DNA of 64,000 nt, taken from the NCBI GenBank assembly GCA_029817715.1, contig JARUPY010000534.1:1986501-2050500 (forward strand), read 5' to 3'. The notes under the pieces are model-generated. The model was not told the origin of the DNA. It did no database searches and worked only from the letters and a program-made list of their open reading frames with translations. The DNA comes from Melastoma dodecandrum. Taxonomy: Eukaryota; Streptophyta; Magnoliopsida; Myrtales; Melastomataceae. A program made the position numbers and the translations under genes. Positions 45,401 through 57,950 of the stretch are shown one piece after another; within the stretch, counting starts at the first letter, position 1; each line of letters starts with the position of its first letter.

Positions 45401-47013
45401 ATTTCGGGGCTTTTTGAGGATGCCGTTTCGCCAGCTCGAAAGGTTCATCGGATAATTCATCCGTAATGGTTTAAAATCGCTCCATGCATGGGATAAGTTG
45501 CTGGGTTAATTATTGACAAAGTGACCCCATTATCAATGTGCAATGTGGGAAATCCCCCCACCAGGTGGAATACATTAGTTTTGTGGCTTTTGTTTAAGAA
45601 TCTTCTCAAGGATATTCTTGGACATTCTTCACCCCCACCACCCAACTCACGGACAAGACTACGCCTTTTGAATCATCGTTGTGTCCCTTCAGCGACGAAA
45701 CAAAAAATATCCAGGGACTCATCAACACAACGAGAGTGGGAGAACGTTTTACATGAATCAGCAACCTCGGATTCATTAGTGGGTGGATAGCTGTAATACC
45801 AGCTAAGCAAAGCAACTATTACGAGATAAACAAAATAGTAGAAGTCGTCTAATTCCTGTCTTCAACATCCTTCATAGGCGTGCACACGGCTGGTCTCGCC
45901 AACAGTTTGTGACGGCAAATGCGTGAAGCATGAGCCTGGTTTTCAGGGCTTATTTGTACTGAATTCGGCTTCCTAAAAGCTCGAACTATTACGTGAATGC
46001 ATTCTTTGGCTCGTTTCTTTTTATTTAGGAGTTGGACTTCTTTAACCTCTTTTTATTTCTGCGTCTGACGAGGTTTGAACTTTATATTTTATTTTTAAAC
46101 ATTATACATATTTTACTTGGTTGTTGATATTAGTTGGGTGATCGATCCGACACGACTAGTCGCTAGGCGTTTTCCTCCTCAAGAGCTTACCTCCAATTTA
46201 AAGCGAGGGTGCCATGAAACTACTCGCTTCGCGACGACAATCCTCGTGATTCCGCCCCCCTAACACTTTACCACTACGAAACGAAACCATGAAACCACTC
46301 TCTAACATACTCTTTTGTTTACATATGCACCGGGTGTAGCAAAAGTCGATCTTCCCACGACGTAACTGCCATGCTATTATAAAATTGATAGACAGTATAA
46401 AAAAAGGAAGACAGCGGTAAAATGAAGTGGCCATAAAACAAAGAATACGTATTGTAGTTTAAAAAAAAAAAAAAAAATATTCCAAAAGCTTATCCCAAAA
46501 TTAACCCCCCTCCCCTCCCCGGAAGTGTGAAATTCCAGTTATGCCCTTCCTTCATCCCCACTCCACCAAAGGGCGGAAGAAAAAGATCCCCCCCCTCACC
46601 ATCATCTCCTTTGTCGGATGCGACGCCCCGACCTCGGCCCCTTCCCTTCCCTTCCCTCCCTCCACTTCCTTCCTCGCCCGTCCGATCGCCTCCCACTCCC
46701 TCCTCTCTCAATGTTTCTGACCCCCTCTCCTGTACTAAACAATACGACAGTGCCCCCACCTCCCTCTCCCTTATTCGTATTATTATTCCCTTCCTTGATC
46801 CTGTTTTAGATCCCATATTCTTCTCCCCCTACCTCTTCTATTCGTCGGATCTCTCCAAGCTCCGAGTCCACCGCCCTTCTCCCCGATATAAGCAATCCCC
46901 ACCACCCACCGTACCCCACTGCACCATCCCCTGTTTTTTTTTTCATCTTCCTGTCTGTGTTTTCTGGGGAGTGAAGAAAAAGGAAAGGGAAGAAACTGGG
47001 AAAGAGTGGGGGG
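42403..47013. other. Intergenic DNA, with a long poly-C tract
   Basis: No recognisable gene. It includes the TEM/RAV 3' region, a run of 24 C at 45249-45272, a 15-A run near 46460 and, from about 46500, a C/T-rich stretch that is probably the NIGT1 promoter and 5' UTR (ttccctccctccacttcc-type sequence). Confidence 0.6.
45249..45272. repeat. Poly-C (24 bp) tract
   Basis: An uninterrupted run of 24 C, preceded by CCCCCT. Homopolymers of this length are prone to length error in sequencing and to i-motif/G-quadruplex formation. Confidence 0.9.
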
Positions 47014-48695
47014 ATGGATCCACATGCCCAAAGAATGCGTAGTTACATAGACGCCCTTGAGGAGGAGAAGCGCAAGATCCAGGTCTTCCACAGGGAACTC
47101 CCCCTGTGCCTCGACCTCGTTAACAGGGGTATGATAATCTCCCGTGTTTCTTCCCTTTCTAGGGTTCGTTTCCTTTTCTCTTGGGATTTGTTGTTGATTC
47201 GGTGTCGTCCTTCTTCTTTGGTTTGTTTGCGGGGGGGTTTTGCAGCTATTGAGAACTACAGGCAGCAGCTGTCGGGAACGACCACGGAGTGTGTCCACGG
47301 TGGACATTCGGAATGCTCGGAGCAGACGTGGCCTGTCCTGGAGGAGTTCATTCCCATCAAGAGGCCATGCTCTGGCTCCGACTGTGATAATGACGATGAG
47401 ACGGATCAGGACTCCGGACGCCGCGAGCCGAGTGGGGTCGATGGTGGCCCTGTCGCAGCTGCTGCTTCTAATGATAATAAGAGGAAATCCGACTGGCTCA
47501 GATCTGCTCAGCTCTGGAATCAGACTACCTCAGATCCGCCTCCCAAAGATGTAATGGCGACCACGCCCGACGCCATCAGAGTTTGCACCTCCTTGTCTTG
47601 TTATGTTACTCACGGCCTTCCCTTGTGATACGGCAGGATCCTCTGCCAAAGAGGGTGCCGGTGCTGGAGGTGAAGCGGGATGGCGGCGCATTCCAGCCTT
47701 TCAACAGTGGAAAGGATACCACTGTCAATATCAGTCTCACCTGCAAACCACCCAAACTGTCACCAGAAAAATCGCACTCTGTGGTCCCATCCGCTGCTAC
47801 AAGCTCGACGGTGGAGACAGTGGCCGCAAGCACAGTTAGTAGCCAGAAGGGGGAAAGGGAACCTGCCCAGCCTCACAGGAAGCAGCGGCGGAACTGGTCG
47901 CCAGAGCTACACCGGAGGTTCCTTCAGGCCCTTCAGCAGCTGGGCGGCTCCCACGGTCAGTCTCCTGGATAATTGACATTCATACTCTTGCTCTCCAATC
48001 TTTTCAGGATGGTTTGCAGTAATTATTCAAGTAACATTGATGGATGTTAAATTTGTAGCAGCTGCAACGCCAAAGCAGATTAGGGAGTTGATGAAAGTTG
48101 ACGGCCTCACTAATGATGAGGTTAAGAGCCATTTGCAGGTAAAAATCCAATCAGGGGAATCTAATTGGTTCATGGAGAGGGCGGGGATTGGATTATCGAA
48201 TCATCATCAGTAGTTGAGTTGAGACAGGATTGGGGATATTTTCTTTTTTTATTATTATTAGTGGCCTCGTTGGGATGTGGAGAAGATGAATCTGGATTTG
48301 ATTGGCACTACGGTTCCACCGCTTCACTTTTGTCTCTTCCCTGTTACTCTCTGCAGAAGTATCGCCTCCACACCAGAAGACCAGGCCCGGCCACGATCCC
48401 TGCCAGTGGCAGCGCACAGGGCCCTCAGTTCGTGGTGGTAGGCGGCATCTGGGTTCCTCCTGTCGAGTATGCAGCCGCAGCATCCACGCTGCTGGAGGAG
48501 GAGGAGGCTGGTAAGGCCACGGCCTTGGCTGCTCCTCCCGTCGACAAAAGGAAGAAAGCAGACGAATGCGAAGGGATGGGGAGTCATAGCGCGGGCGGGG
48601 AAGGCAACGGGGAGCGGTCGAACTCGCCGGAGACGTCCTCGTCGACTCGCACAACCACGGGGTCTGCGTCTCATCCCCCCATTGACCAAGAGTAA
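47014..48695 (+). CDS. NIGT1: NIGT1/HHO-type GARP (G2-like MYB) transcriptional repressor
   Basis: Exons are 47014-47128, 47246-47550, 47637-47955, 48062-48138 (or from 48059) and 48357-48695; phases agree and give 384 residues. The N-terminal domain has [20 protein letters not shown] and the [10 protein letters not shown] helix, then [11 protein letters not shown] and [11 protein letters not shown], all characteristic of the HRS1/HHO (NIGT1) family. The GARP DNA-binding domain (~221-283) spans three exons: [35 protein letters not shown] and [14 protein letters not shown]. Known role: nitrate-induced nuclear repressors that tune nitrate uptake, phosphate-starvation responses and root growth. 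The intron 3 acceptor is a NAGNAG (tagcag), so one extra residue may be included or not. The C-terminus is Ser/Thr- and Glu-rich. Confidence 0.9.
48059..48061 (+). other. NAGNAG tandem splice acceptor in NIGT1 intron 3
   Basis: The intron ends tttgtagcag. Splicing after tag or after cag keeps the frame and differs by one codon, placed at the junction of SH and AATPK inside the DNA-binding domain. The shorter form matches family length better. Confidence 0.7.
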
Positions 48696-48816
48696 AAAGA
48701 GTGAGCAGAAAAAATAAATAAATTTTGTGGAGGTGAAAAGAGGTTAATTAAAAGAAAGAAACAGTACGTAGTAGTAGTAGTAGGATACTATCTTTTCCTT
48801 CATGTGAATAATAATA

Positions 48817-48822
48817 ATAAAC
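48817..48822 (+). terminator. Likely polyadenylation signal of NIGT1
   Basis: aataaa in an AT-rich, ATA-repeat context about 120 nt after the stop codon, followed by a T-rich stretch. Confidence 0.55.
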
Positions 48823-49230
48823 TTTGTTTTTTGGTCTTTTCTGGTGTCCGGACTATTAAGAAGAATGTGGAAGGATACATCCTAGAAAAGGTATTGATTG
48901 AAGTTACACCAGGTAGAGAAACGACCGACATGTCGAATTAAATTACCCTTTTTGTGTGTCAGTTCTAATGTTGAAAAGGGAAGTAAAAGATGTGTTTCCT
49001 TTAAGGTGGCTCCAAAAGAAAAGAGTGAATGTCGAGGCACTTGTTTTTTTTTTTTTTTTTGATAAAGCATTGACGAGCAAAACCGCCGATGATCTTAGTT
49101 ATTTAGTTTACCCTGATGAAATTGTAAGAAATAGAATAAGAAGAAGAAGAAGAAGACAAAAAGAAAAGGAAAGAAGAAGGGGGTCGGAGGGGATTGTGCT
49201 CAGGGAATATTCGTAGAGAGGGGGGGGGGG

Positions 49231-49532
49231 GATTTGAGTTCATCTTTTTGGAGGTTGAATATTGTCGTGTGTTCGCCCCCCTTGCCGGCTTAAACAAAAC
49301 TTGATTTTATTAGTACTAAAACAGGAGAGGGATAGGCTGGCTTAGTACATTTTTGTACTGGCAATGTTTTAACAGGAGGAGGAGGGGTTATTATTATAAT
49401 AATAAAAGGCCCTTTTACTCTCATTTTCGGGCCCAACATTCTCCCAACCCAGTCCTCAGCTTCACTTGGGCCTGGCCCGGCCGTGCTAGGATTTTCATTC
49501 TTTATTTTATTTCCTCAAGTGGCACGCTTAAA
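49231..49532 (+). repeat. Dispersed 0.3-kb direct repeat, copy 1
   Basis: Starts gatttgag and ends ggcacgcttaaa. Long identical blocks are shared with 57129-57454, for example aggagagggataggctggct and cccagtcctcagcttcactt. It contains the palindrome ttattattataataataa. It lacks a run of about 30 bp present in copy 2. No TE hallmark (TIR, TSD) was found at its ends. Confidence 0.85.
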
Positions 49533-49796
49533 GAAGGACTTTCTTTTTTTTTTTTTTGTTTAAAAAGAAAAAAGATTTGAAAAGGGAAGGAGAAAAAGAA
49601 AAAAAAGGGAAATGGTAGGAAGTTGGGGTTCTGGGGTGAAGAGCATCAATCTAATCTTATCTCATCACATCATACAGGCAGGATACAGGTCCCCATCAAA
49701 ACTGAGTATTCATTTTTCCCTAAAAATTTTCTAAATCGTAACCTAGATCTTCGATTTCTTTTTCTAATTTTGTTTTGGTATTTTAAAATATTCAAA

Positions 49797-52759
49797 AAAA
49801 CAAAATATTAAACAGTTACTAACATTCAAGATCGCAATTCCATTCCGAGTGAGAATAATAGTGATTATCCTTTCCAACTGGGTCATTGCGATTTATGGGG
49901 ACCTTATAAAACGAAGTCTCACTCTGGGGCAAGCTATTTTCTAACTATTGTGGATGATTTCGGCAGAGGTACATGGTTATATTTGTTACGTGAAAAATCA
50001 GATGCTCGATGTTTTCTAATTGATTTTTGTAATTTGATTAAAAATCAATTCGACCGCAACGTTAAAGTAATACGTAGCGACAATGGCATGGAGTTTCTGT
50101 CTGGAGATTTGCGGGAGTATTTTTCTCAACAAGGAATAGTACATCAGACATCTTGTGTGTATACTCCACAACAAAATGGTCGAGTTGAGAGGAAACATCG
50201 GCGCATTCTAAACACCGCACGAGCATTAATGTTTCAAGGATCCCTGCCGATTAACTTTTGGGGAGAATGCGTTTCAACGGCAGCCCATCTTATCAACTTG
50301 ACTCCAACTGATCCCTTGGACAACAAAAGTCCCTACGAAGATTTTTTTGGTAAAGCCCCTGACTATCGTAATTTAAGAGTTTTCGGATCGTTATGCTATG
50401 CCCATAATCAGCCTCGTACAAAGGATAAATTTGAGTAACGATCTCGAAGGTGCGTGTTTGTTGGTTATCCTCATGGTAAGAAGGGATGGCGCTTATTTGA
50501 TATGAAGACAGGCGAAATTTTTGTCTCCCGTGATGATGTCCGATTTTGTGAGAATTTTTCCCGTTTGCAGCATAGAAGTCCGGTACCAATTCTTCAATTT
50601 CATTTTCACCGATGCTTAGAGACATGGGAGGTTTAGACGATGTTGATGAGTTGTCATTTGACAAAGATGCTGTGACTCGAGAGGAATATTATGGACAGGG
50701 GGAGAAAACGGGATTACCAATCTCATTTCCTATGGAAGCGCCTGAAACTTCGTCAGAGGTCAATCACAACCCCAATGTGGAAAACCTTCGAAGGAATGAG
50801 TATTACACCCGGTGTCAACAGAGCAACCATCTAAAGGCGGACCAAATATCGTGCCTGTGGTTTCATCATTGGAATTGAGAAATCAATGAAAATCGAGTTG
50901 TCTTAAGCAACTGCCAGGGTACCTTAAAGATTATGTGGTTCACACTGTAACCCCCCTCGCAACAACTCACTTCGACAAAATCCTCAGGTACTTCTCATCC
51001 TATTGAGGAATTTATTAATTATTCTGAATTTAATGGTCGCCGTAAAGCTTTTTTAGCAGCTCTTGATTCAGACATAGAACCACATTCCTATCATGAGGCT
51101 GCACAAGATACTCGATGGCGTGCTGCCATGGCCAAGGAAATTCGAGCAGTAGAGTCAAACAAGACTTGAGCAATTGTCAAATGGAAAACGTCCCATTGGA
51201 TGTAAATGGGTGTTCAAAGTGAAGCACCGAGCAGACGGGAACGTGGAGCGTTACAAGGCGCGACTAGTTGCAAAGGGCTTCACACAAGAGGAAGGGATAG
51301 ATTACAAGGAAATATTCGCACCAATAGCTAAGCTGGTAACGGTTCGTTGCTTATTGACTGTTGCAATAGAGGATGGGAGATTCATCAAATGGACGTAAAT
51401 AATGCACTTTTACATGGGGATATAGACGAAGAAGTTTATATGCAATTGCCGCCCGGATTCTCTTCGAGTAAAGCAGGTTTCGTATGTCGATTACGTAAAT
51501 CTCTTTATGGTTTGCGACAAGCCTCAAGAAATTGGCATGCTAAATTAATGGAGTCACTTACTCGATATGGATTCAAGCAATCAGATGCAGATCACTCTCT
51601 CTTTATTTATGCTAGAGAATATTTATTGGAGTTGTAGTTTACGTGGATGATCTCATTGTGGTTAGTAATGATTCCACCAGTTGTGCTCACTTTAAAGAAT
51701 ACTTGAGCAAGTGTTTTTCCATTAAGGTTTTAGGTACTCTCAAGTATTTTTTTAGGAATTGAAGTTACACTAATGCAATCTGGTTTCTTCCTCACTCAAC
51801 GAAAATATGTGCTTGACATACTTGCTGAGTGTGGGATGTTGGGAACACGACCTTCATACTTTCCTATGTAGCAACATCAACAACTTATGATCAATTCCAG
51901 CACAGTCATTGCTGATCCCTCATGATATCGTCAACTAATAGGAAGACTTGTGTACTTGACGGTAACTAGACCGGAACTCAGCTACTCTTTACATATTCTC
52001 GCACAATTTATACATGAGCCTCGACAAGATCACTGGGATGCAGCAATGCGAGTTCTTCGTTATCTCAAGCAAACCCCCGGGCAAGGACTCTTCTTATGAC
52101 CAGATTCTTTAGAACTTTGAGCTTATTACCACTCAGATTGGGCTGGTTGTCCTTTGACTCGAAGGTCTATTACTGGTTATTTTGTTACTTTGGGAGGTTG
52201 CCCGATCTCCAGGAAGACTAAGAAGCAGACGACTGTCTCTCGTTCCTTTGCGGAAGCAGAATATCGAGCTATGGCAGCGGTGGTTAGAGAAATTATTTGG
52301 CTCCGCAACTTGTATCCTTTCTTGGAGTCAATCATCCGCAACCCACGTCTTTATTTTGCGATAACAAGGCAGCGCTGCACATTGCTGCTAATCCCGTATT
52401 TCACAAACGCACGAAATATATTGAGATAGATTGTCATTTTATACGTGAACACATTCAAAAAGGCATCATTGTCACGTCCCATGTGCCAACGCAATTTCAG
52501 TTGGCCGATATCTTCACGAAGGCTCCAGGACGAGATCGGTTTAATTTTATTATCGGCAAGATGGGGCGTTCGGAGCCCTTACGTCCCGAGGGGGAGTGTT
52601 AAGGGATAAGGAACATGGATAAGAATAGAAATTACAAAAAAGGCAGTTAACAGGAATTACAGATAGATTTACTATTTCCTATTAGGATTTGTCATTTCCT
52701 TATTTGGCGGATGTAACATCGTATTTATGTAGTGCCTCTTACTTCAGTTGATTTTATCA
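49797..52759 (+). mobile_element. Degenerate, 5'-truncated Copia retrotransposon remnant
   Basis: From about 49830 the plus strand encodes Copia integrase (CDLWGPYKTKS, VRSDNG-type IRSDNGMEFL, TPQQNGRVERKHR), then RT ([42 protein letters not shown]) and RNase H ([27 protein letters not shown]). It is cut into many frames by stops (for example 50436-50438) and indels. Gag, protease and the 5' LTR are absent. A polypurine tract (cgagggggag) at 52587-52596 is followed by the 3' LTR start TGTTAAGGG at 52597. It cannot be autonomous. Its 3' end directly abuts the XYL1 gene. Confidence 0.88.
52597..52759 (+). repeat. 3' LTR remnant upstream of XYL1
   Basis: It begins TGTTAAGGGATAAGG directly after the polypurine tract. 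The right edge is uncertain: CA occurs at 52745-52746 and 52758-52759. It includes cgtatttatgtag (about 52719), a weak TATA-like stretch. No second copy is in the window. Confidence 0.65.
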
Positions 52760-52805
52760 CTTAGTTCCCCCCACCCTCCCCACTCCCTCTTCAACATCTT
52801 TCGCC

Positions 52806-55800
52806 ATGTCTACCAACTTCCCTCTTCTTCCTTTGACCTTATTCCTCAGCATTTTGGGCCTCTGTTCCTCCCCTGCCTCCGCCAACCCCGCTGCTACGAT
52901 CGGCAAGGGCTACCGCCTCATCTCCCTCGAGAAAACCCCCGACGGTGCCCTCCTCGGCCTCCTTCAGGTCAACCAGAAGAACAATATCTACGGCCCGGAC
53001 ATCCCTTACCTTCAGCTCTTCATCAAGCATGAGACCGACGACCGCCTCAGGGTCCGTATAACCGACGCCCAGAAGCAGCGTTGGGAGGTTCCTTATGACC
53101 TGCTCCCACGGGAAGGCCCTCCGCCCCTTTCCAAGCCAGCTATCCCCGTCGGGAGGATGCCGAGGGACCCCATAACCACGTCCGACTACTCCGGGTCCGC
53201 CTTCACCGTCAGCTACACGGCCAACCCTTTCTCCTTCAAGGTGAAGCGGTCGTCCACTGGGGAGACCCTGTTCGATACCGGGTCGGGCCCCTCCGACCCG
53301 TACAGCAGCCTCGTGTTCAAGGACCAGTACCTGGAGTTGTCCACCCGGTTGCCATCTGACGCTTCCCTGTACGGTCTCGGGGAGCACACGCAACCCCATG
53401 GAATAAAGCTCTACCCGAACGACGCTTACACGCTGTACACGACGGACGTGGCGGCATTCAACCTGAACACAGACCTGTACGGGGCTCACCCGGTGTACAT
53501 GGACCTTAGGGCAGGTAAAGCGCACGGGGTGCTGCTGCTCAACAGCAACGGGATGGACGTTTTGTACCGAGGGAATTCTCTGACCTACAAGGTGATTGGG
53601 GGAGTACTCGACTTCTACTTCTTCGCGGGGACGTCTCCGCTGTCTGTCGTGGATCAGTACACTCAGCTCATCGGCCGGCCGGCTCCCATGCCTTACTGGT
53701 CATTCGGTAAGTCTTACACCACCCCCCTCCCCAACCTCCATCATCCGCATCCACTGAACTTATTCCCGCTCTTTTGGCATCCTCATTGATTTCCTTTCAC
53801 TTTGCCTCTCCTGTGGTGGTTTGTCTCCTTTCATTGAAATTGACCCCCTCATTGAATGTGACGGCCAGTTATTACACTATTATTTGTTACTTTTTACTTC
53901 ATGACCGGAGGAAACTGGTTGGTCTCTTTTAAGTTCTGAGAAGTGACTTCTTTAATGTAGTATAGACTCATCGTCCCCCCCGAAATTAGGGTTGTCTTGC
54001 TAGTGTGCTTCATTCACATCACAAAGCATATTTGATGGGGCAAAATGAAAAAGCTAAACATGCAATTTTTGGTCTCTTATAGGAAGAGAGGAGAGTGTAA
54101 ATTCGCTCATTAAATGTATCATAAGAAGCTTATGCTACGTAGTAGCACTAAATCTAATATATTATATTGCCCATAATTAGCCTGGCGTGCGTGACATTTA
54201 GTCCCCCCCCGAGGCCTCCTCACCCCACGACACGTCCGTCGGTTGTGGTCGGGCAATCAATGAAAATTTGGTCTGGTGCTTAGTTTTGACCAAGTCATCG
54301 ACGTATGCATGCCTCGTCCCTTCTACCTCGAAATGATCGTGATTTCCCTTCTTGTTGGCATGACCCGAGGTTTTAACCATGTTTTGGACAGAGAGATACA
54401 TGTGATTTTCGTGTTTTGGTTTGCCCAGCGTTGTCATGTTTGTCGGTTTTTCCTTCCTCGTGGCCTCTTGTAATAATTGAGATTCCCGATGGTTTTCATT
54501 AGCTTTCTCGTTTAGCCAAATCCGGAATTGGTGCAGTAAAGCAGCGTCAAACGAAGACGTGTGTACGTGTAAATTAATTATTATAATGTTTAGTGGCTGT
54601 GGGTGTGGGACTGACAATCGAAGATATGGGCGGACAGGAGGAAATCTTAGGACCACGATTTAAAGTAAATAAAAATAAAAGCTTGGATATGTTATATCTC
54701 ATCTTATCCAATTTATCTTTGCCGGACCATTTTGGGTCACGTTTCCGGGCATTGATAAATATCACGATGATGATGGTGATGATGTTTGAGCAAAGGATGA
54801 TTAGGGGGGATGGACATTTGTCTCCCTACGGAATATGATGATGGATTTTCGTGATGTTGCGCCGCAGGGTTTCATCAATGTAGATGGGGATACCACAACC
54901 TCTCCGTCGTGGAAGACGTCGTCGCGAACTACCAGAAGGCGAAGATCCCGCTTGATGTCATCTGGACCGACGACGATCACATGGACGGAAAGAAGGACTT
55001 CACCCTGAACCCCGTCAACTACCCTCGGCCGAAGCTCCTGGCCTTCCTCGATAGGATCCACAGCATCGGCATGAAGTACATCGTCATCATTGATCCCGGG
55101 ATTGCAATCAATTCATCGTATGGTGTGTACCAGAGGGGCCTCGCCAACGACGTCTTCATCAAGTATGAAGGCGAGCCTTACATCGCTCAGGTCTGGCCCG
55201 GCGCTGTTAACTTCCCTGATTTCCTTAACCCGAGGACGGTCAAGTGGTGGGGAGATGAGATCCACCGTTTTCATGAGCTTGTCCCGGTCGACGGCCTGTG
55301 GATCGATATGAATGAAGTATCGAACTTCTGCACGGGCAAGTGTACGATCCCCAAGGGAAAGCAATGCCCGACTGGTACAGGGCCCGGCTGGGATTGTTGC
55401 TTGGATTGCAAGAACATCACGAGCACCAGGTGGGATGATCCGCCGTACAAGATAAACGCCTCTGGAATGCAGGCGCCGATCGGGTTCAAGACCATTGCCA
55501 CGAGTGCCCTCCACTACAATGGTGTTCCGGAATACGATGCGCACAGCCTGTACGGCTTCTCGCAGGCCATCGCTACTCACAAGGGGCTCCAGGGTCTCCA
55601 GGGGAAGAGGCCCTTCATCCTTTCGCGATCAACCTTTGTTGGCTCGGGGAAATATGCGGCTCACTGGACTGGCGACAACAAGGGCACTTGGGAAGATCTG
55701 AAGTATTCTATCACCACGGTGTTAAATTTTGGTATTTTTGGTGTGCCAATGGTGGGATCTGATATATGTGGGTTCTACCCTGCCCCGACTGAAGAGCTAT

Positions 55801-56726
55801 GCAATCGCTGGATCGAGGTCGGTGCCTTCTATCCTTTCTCAAGGGACCATGCTAACTATTACTCGCCAAGGCAGGAACTATATCAGTGGGAGTCTGTGGC
55901 CGAGTCGGCAAGGAATGCTCTTGGGCTGAGGTACAAGCTCCTGCCTTACTTGTACACGCTCAGTTACGAGGCTCATATCACCGGTGCCCCGATCGCTCGT
56001 CCGGTCTTCTTCTCTTTCCCTGAATTCACCGAGAGTTACGGCCTGAGCACCCAGTTCTTGCTCGGCAGTAGCGTGATGATATCACCCGTACTCGAACAGG
56101 GGAAGACAGAGGTAACCGCCCTATTCGCTCCCGGATCCTGGTACAGCCTCTTCGACATGACACAGGTCATCACGTCCAAGGGGGGGACAAACGTAACCCT
56201 CGACGCTCCATTGCACGTAGTCAACGTCCACGTGTACGAGAACACAATCCTCCCGATGCAGCAGGGTGGGATGCTCACCAAGGAAGCAAGGATGACCCCT
56301 TTCACCCTGGTCATCACTTTCCCAGCAGGTGCGACCGACGGGGAGGCCAAAGGAAAGCTGTTCCTGGACGATGACGAGCTCCCCGAGATGTCGCTCAATA
56401 ACGGGCGCTCATCCTATGTGGAGTTCTCTGCGACGGCAAACAAGGGCAAGGTGAAGGTGTGGTCAGAGGTGCAGCAAGGGGATTTCGCGATGAAGAATGG
56501 GTGGATAGTCCACAGGCTAACTGTCCTGGGGCTGGGCGGGATGAAAACTTCCGACCTTCAGATCAATGGGGTCCATGCAGATGGGGTGGAGGTGAATGTG
56601 TCGGAGCAGAGGGTGCTGGAGAAGGAAGTGGATCTCGGGGAGACGAAGAGCGTGATGGTGGACATAAACGGGCTGAAGCTTCCGGTTGGGAAGAACTTCG
56701 CTGTGAGTTGGAAGATGGGAGTTTAA
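52806..56726 (+). CDS. XYL1: Apoplastic alpha-xylosidase (GH31)
   Basis: Two exons, 52806-53706 and 54868-56726 (phase-1 GT-AG intron of 1,161 bp), encode 919 residues; Arabidopsis XYL1 is about 915. A signal peptide (~1-26, [16 protein letters not shown]) sends it to the cell wall. The N-terminal GH31 domain has [16 protein letters not shown] and [20 protein letters not shown]. The catalytic domain has the nucleophile D447 in [10 protein letters not shown] and acid/base D570 in HWTGDN, with GFHQCRWGY and [20 protein letters not shown] also conserved. Residues around DDDHMDG and the overall match favour alpha-xylosidase over alpha-glucosidase. It removes the unsubstituted non-reducing xylose from xyloglucan oligosaccharides, acting with beta-galactosidase and beta-glucosidase in wall remodelling. 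The frame is intact. A Copia LTR lies just upstream. Confidence 0.92.
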
Positions 56727-56989
56727 AGAAGAGGGATCTTCGGACAAAGCGATGGGAAGGAGGAGATCGTTCAGTAAGTCTGCCGGCCCATTTCCATGTG
56801 TGTGTTAGAGAGAGTGTCAACTGGTGGTTTCATCTTTTCTTTTTTCTTAGAATTGGCATCTGTGACATTTAAAAGTCATGGAATGCTAATGAGGCCTGAG
56901 AGTGGAGGGGGGTATCAAGGCTTCAAGCAAAAGCCATATCTCCCTCTTTAGAGTTGAGTTCTACTGTCACCCACCATCATCTGTCATTC

Positions 56990-56995
56990 AATAAA
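56990..56995 (+). terminator. Likely polyadenylation signal of XYL1
   Basis: aataaa about 265 nt after the stop codon, the only clear canonical signal in the 3' flank. Confidence 0.55.
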
Positions 56996-57128
56996 ATTCT
57001 TCTTCCATTGCAATTGGGCCGACTTAGCTGGAGGTTCCCTAATATCACCAAAAAACCCTCCAAATCTGATTGACAATCCAATTTGACATCAACAGCACAC
57101 CAAAGCGGGGAGGGGAGAGGGTTCGGTC

Positions 57129-57454
57129 GATTTGAGTCAATCTTTTTTGAGGTTGAATATTGTCGTGTTTTGCGCCCCTTGCCTGATGATAGTTGAGTAG
57201 TAGTACTAAAACAGGAGAGGGATAGGCTGGCTTAGTGCATTTTGTACTGGCAATGTTTTAAAAGGAGGAGGAGGGGTTATTATTATAATAATAAAAGGCC
57301 TGCTGGTTTGAGCAATTTCCCTCTCACCTGCCCCTTTTACTCTCATTTTCTGGCCCAACATTCTCCCAACCCAGTCCTCAGCTTCACTTGGGCCTGGCCC
57401 GGCCCTTCTAGGATTTTCATTCTTTATTTTACTTCCTCAAGTGGCACGCTTAAA
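57129..57454 (+). repeat. Dispersed 0.3-kb direct repeat, copy 2
   Basis: Same orientation as 49231-49532, with about 30 extra bp after ataataataaaaggcc. The two copies bracket the Copia remnant and XYL1 at a distance of 7.9 kb. Confidence 0.85.
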
Positions 57455-57950
57455 AAAGAAATTGTGGGGTTGGACTTCACCGACTGATACGCAAAATATT
57501 TTGGTACACTGCATGCTCTGCTCTCTCTTCTCATTTGCTATGTTCTTCGACTCCTCCCCCCACTTTTCAGCTTTCCATCGATACTTCCCCAATCAAATAT
57601 GATTCCATCATCATCATATCTCATGATACGGCAGGCCATTTCACCCCCTTCTCCCCATTCCACCTGCATCATCTCTAACACGAGCGAGTCTTCGAGAGCA
57701 CCAACTGTTGTTCCACAAGGTCATTGTAGCAAGTAGTAAAACATGCAGGGATTCAAAGCTGGCCCTCCTGCTACTTGCTGCCAACCACGAAGCTTTTTTC
57801 CACTCGCCACCGCCTTTCTTTCTTTGGTAATTCGTTCTCCTCTGTTTTGATCCTGTCTCCATTTTTTCACCCTATCTTTCCCTTCATAGGAGTTATTTTC
57901 TTTTTTTTCTTGGGGGGTGAGATAACAGAGACAATGATGTTGACAGGAGC

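Larger units (their letters stand above)
48696..49796. other. NIGT1 3' region and intergenic DNA
   Basis: It contains an AATAAA signal at 48817-48822, about 120 nt after the stop, a T-run near 49045, AAG repeats near 49140 and one copy of the dispersed 0.3-kb repeat. No other gene is recognised. Confidence 0.6.
56727..57940. other. XYL1 3' region and intergenic DNA
   Basis: It holds the XYL1 3' UTR with AATAAA at 56990-56995, the second copy of the 0.3-kb repeat, then AT-rich sequence with no recognised gene up to the coding-like stretch at about 57950. Confidence 0.6.

Noticed and set aside
46490..47307. Minus-strand ORFs opposite NIGT1 5' region
   Set aside because: Products of a C/T-rich leader read in reverse; low complexity, no family match.
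52839..53525. Long minus-strand ORF opposite XYL1 exon 1
   Set aside because: Antisense shadow of the GC-rich first exon; no domain.
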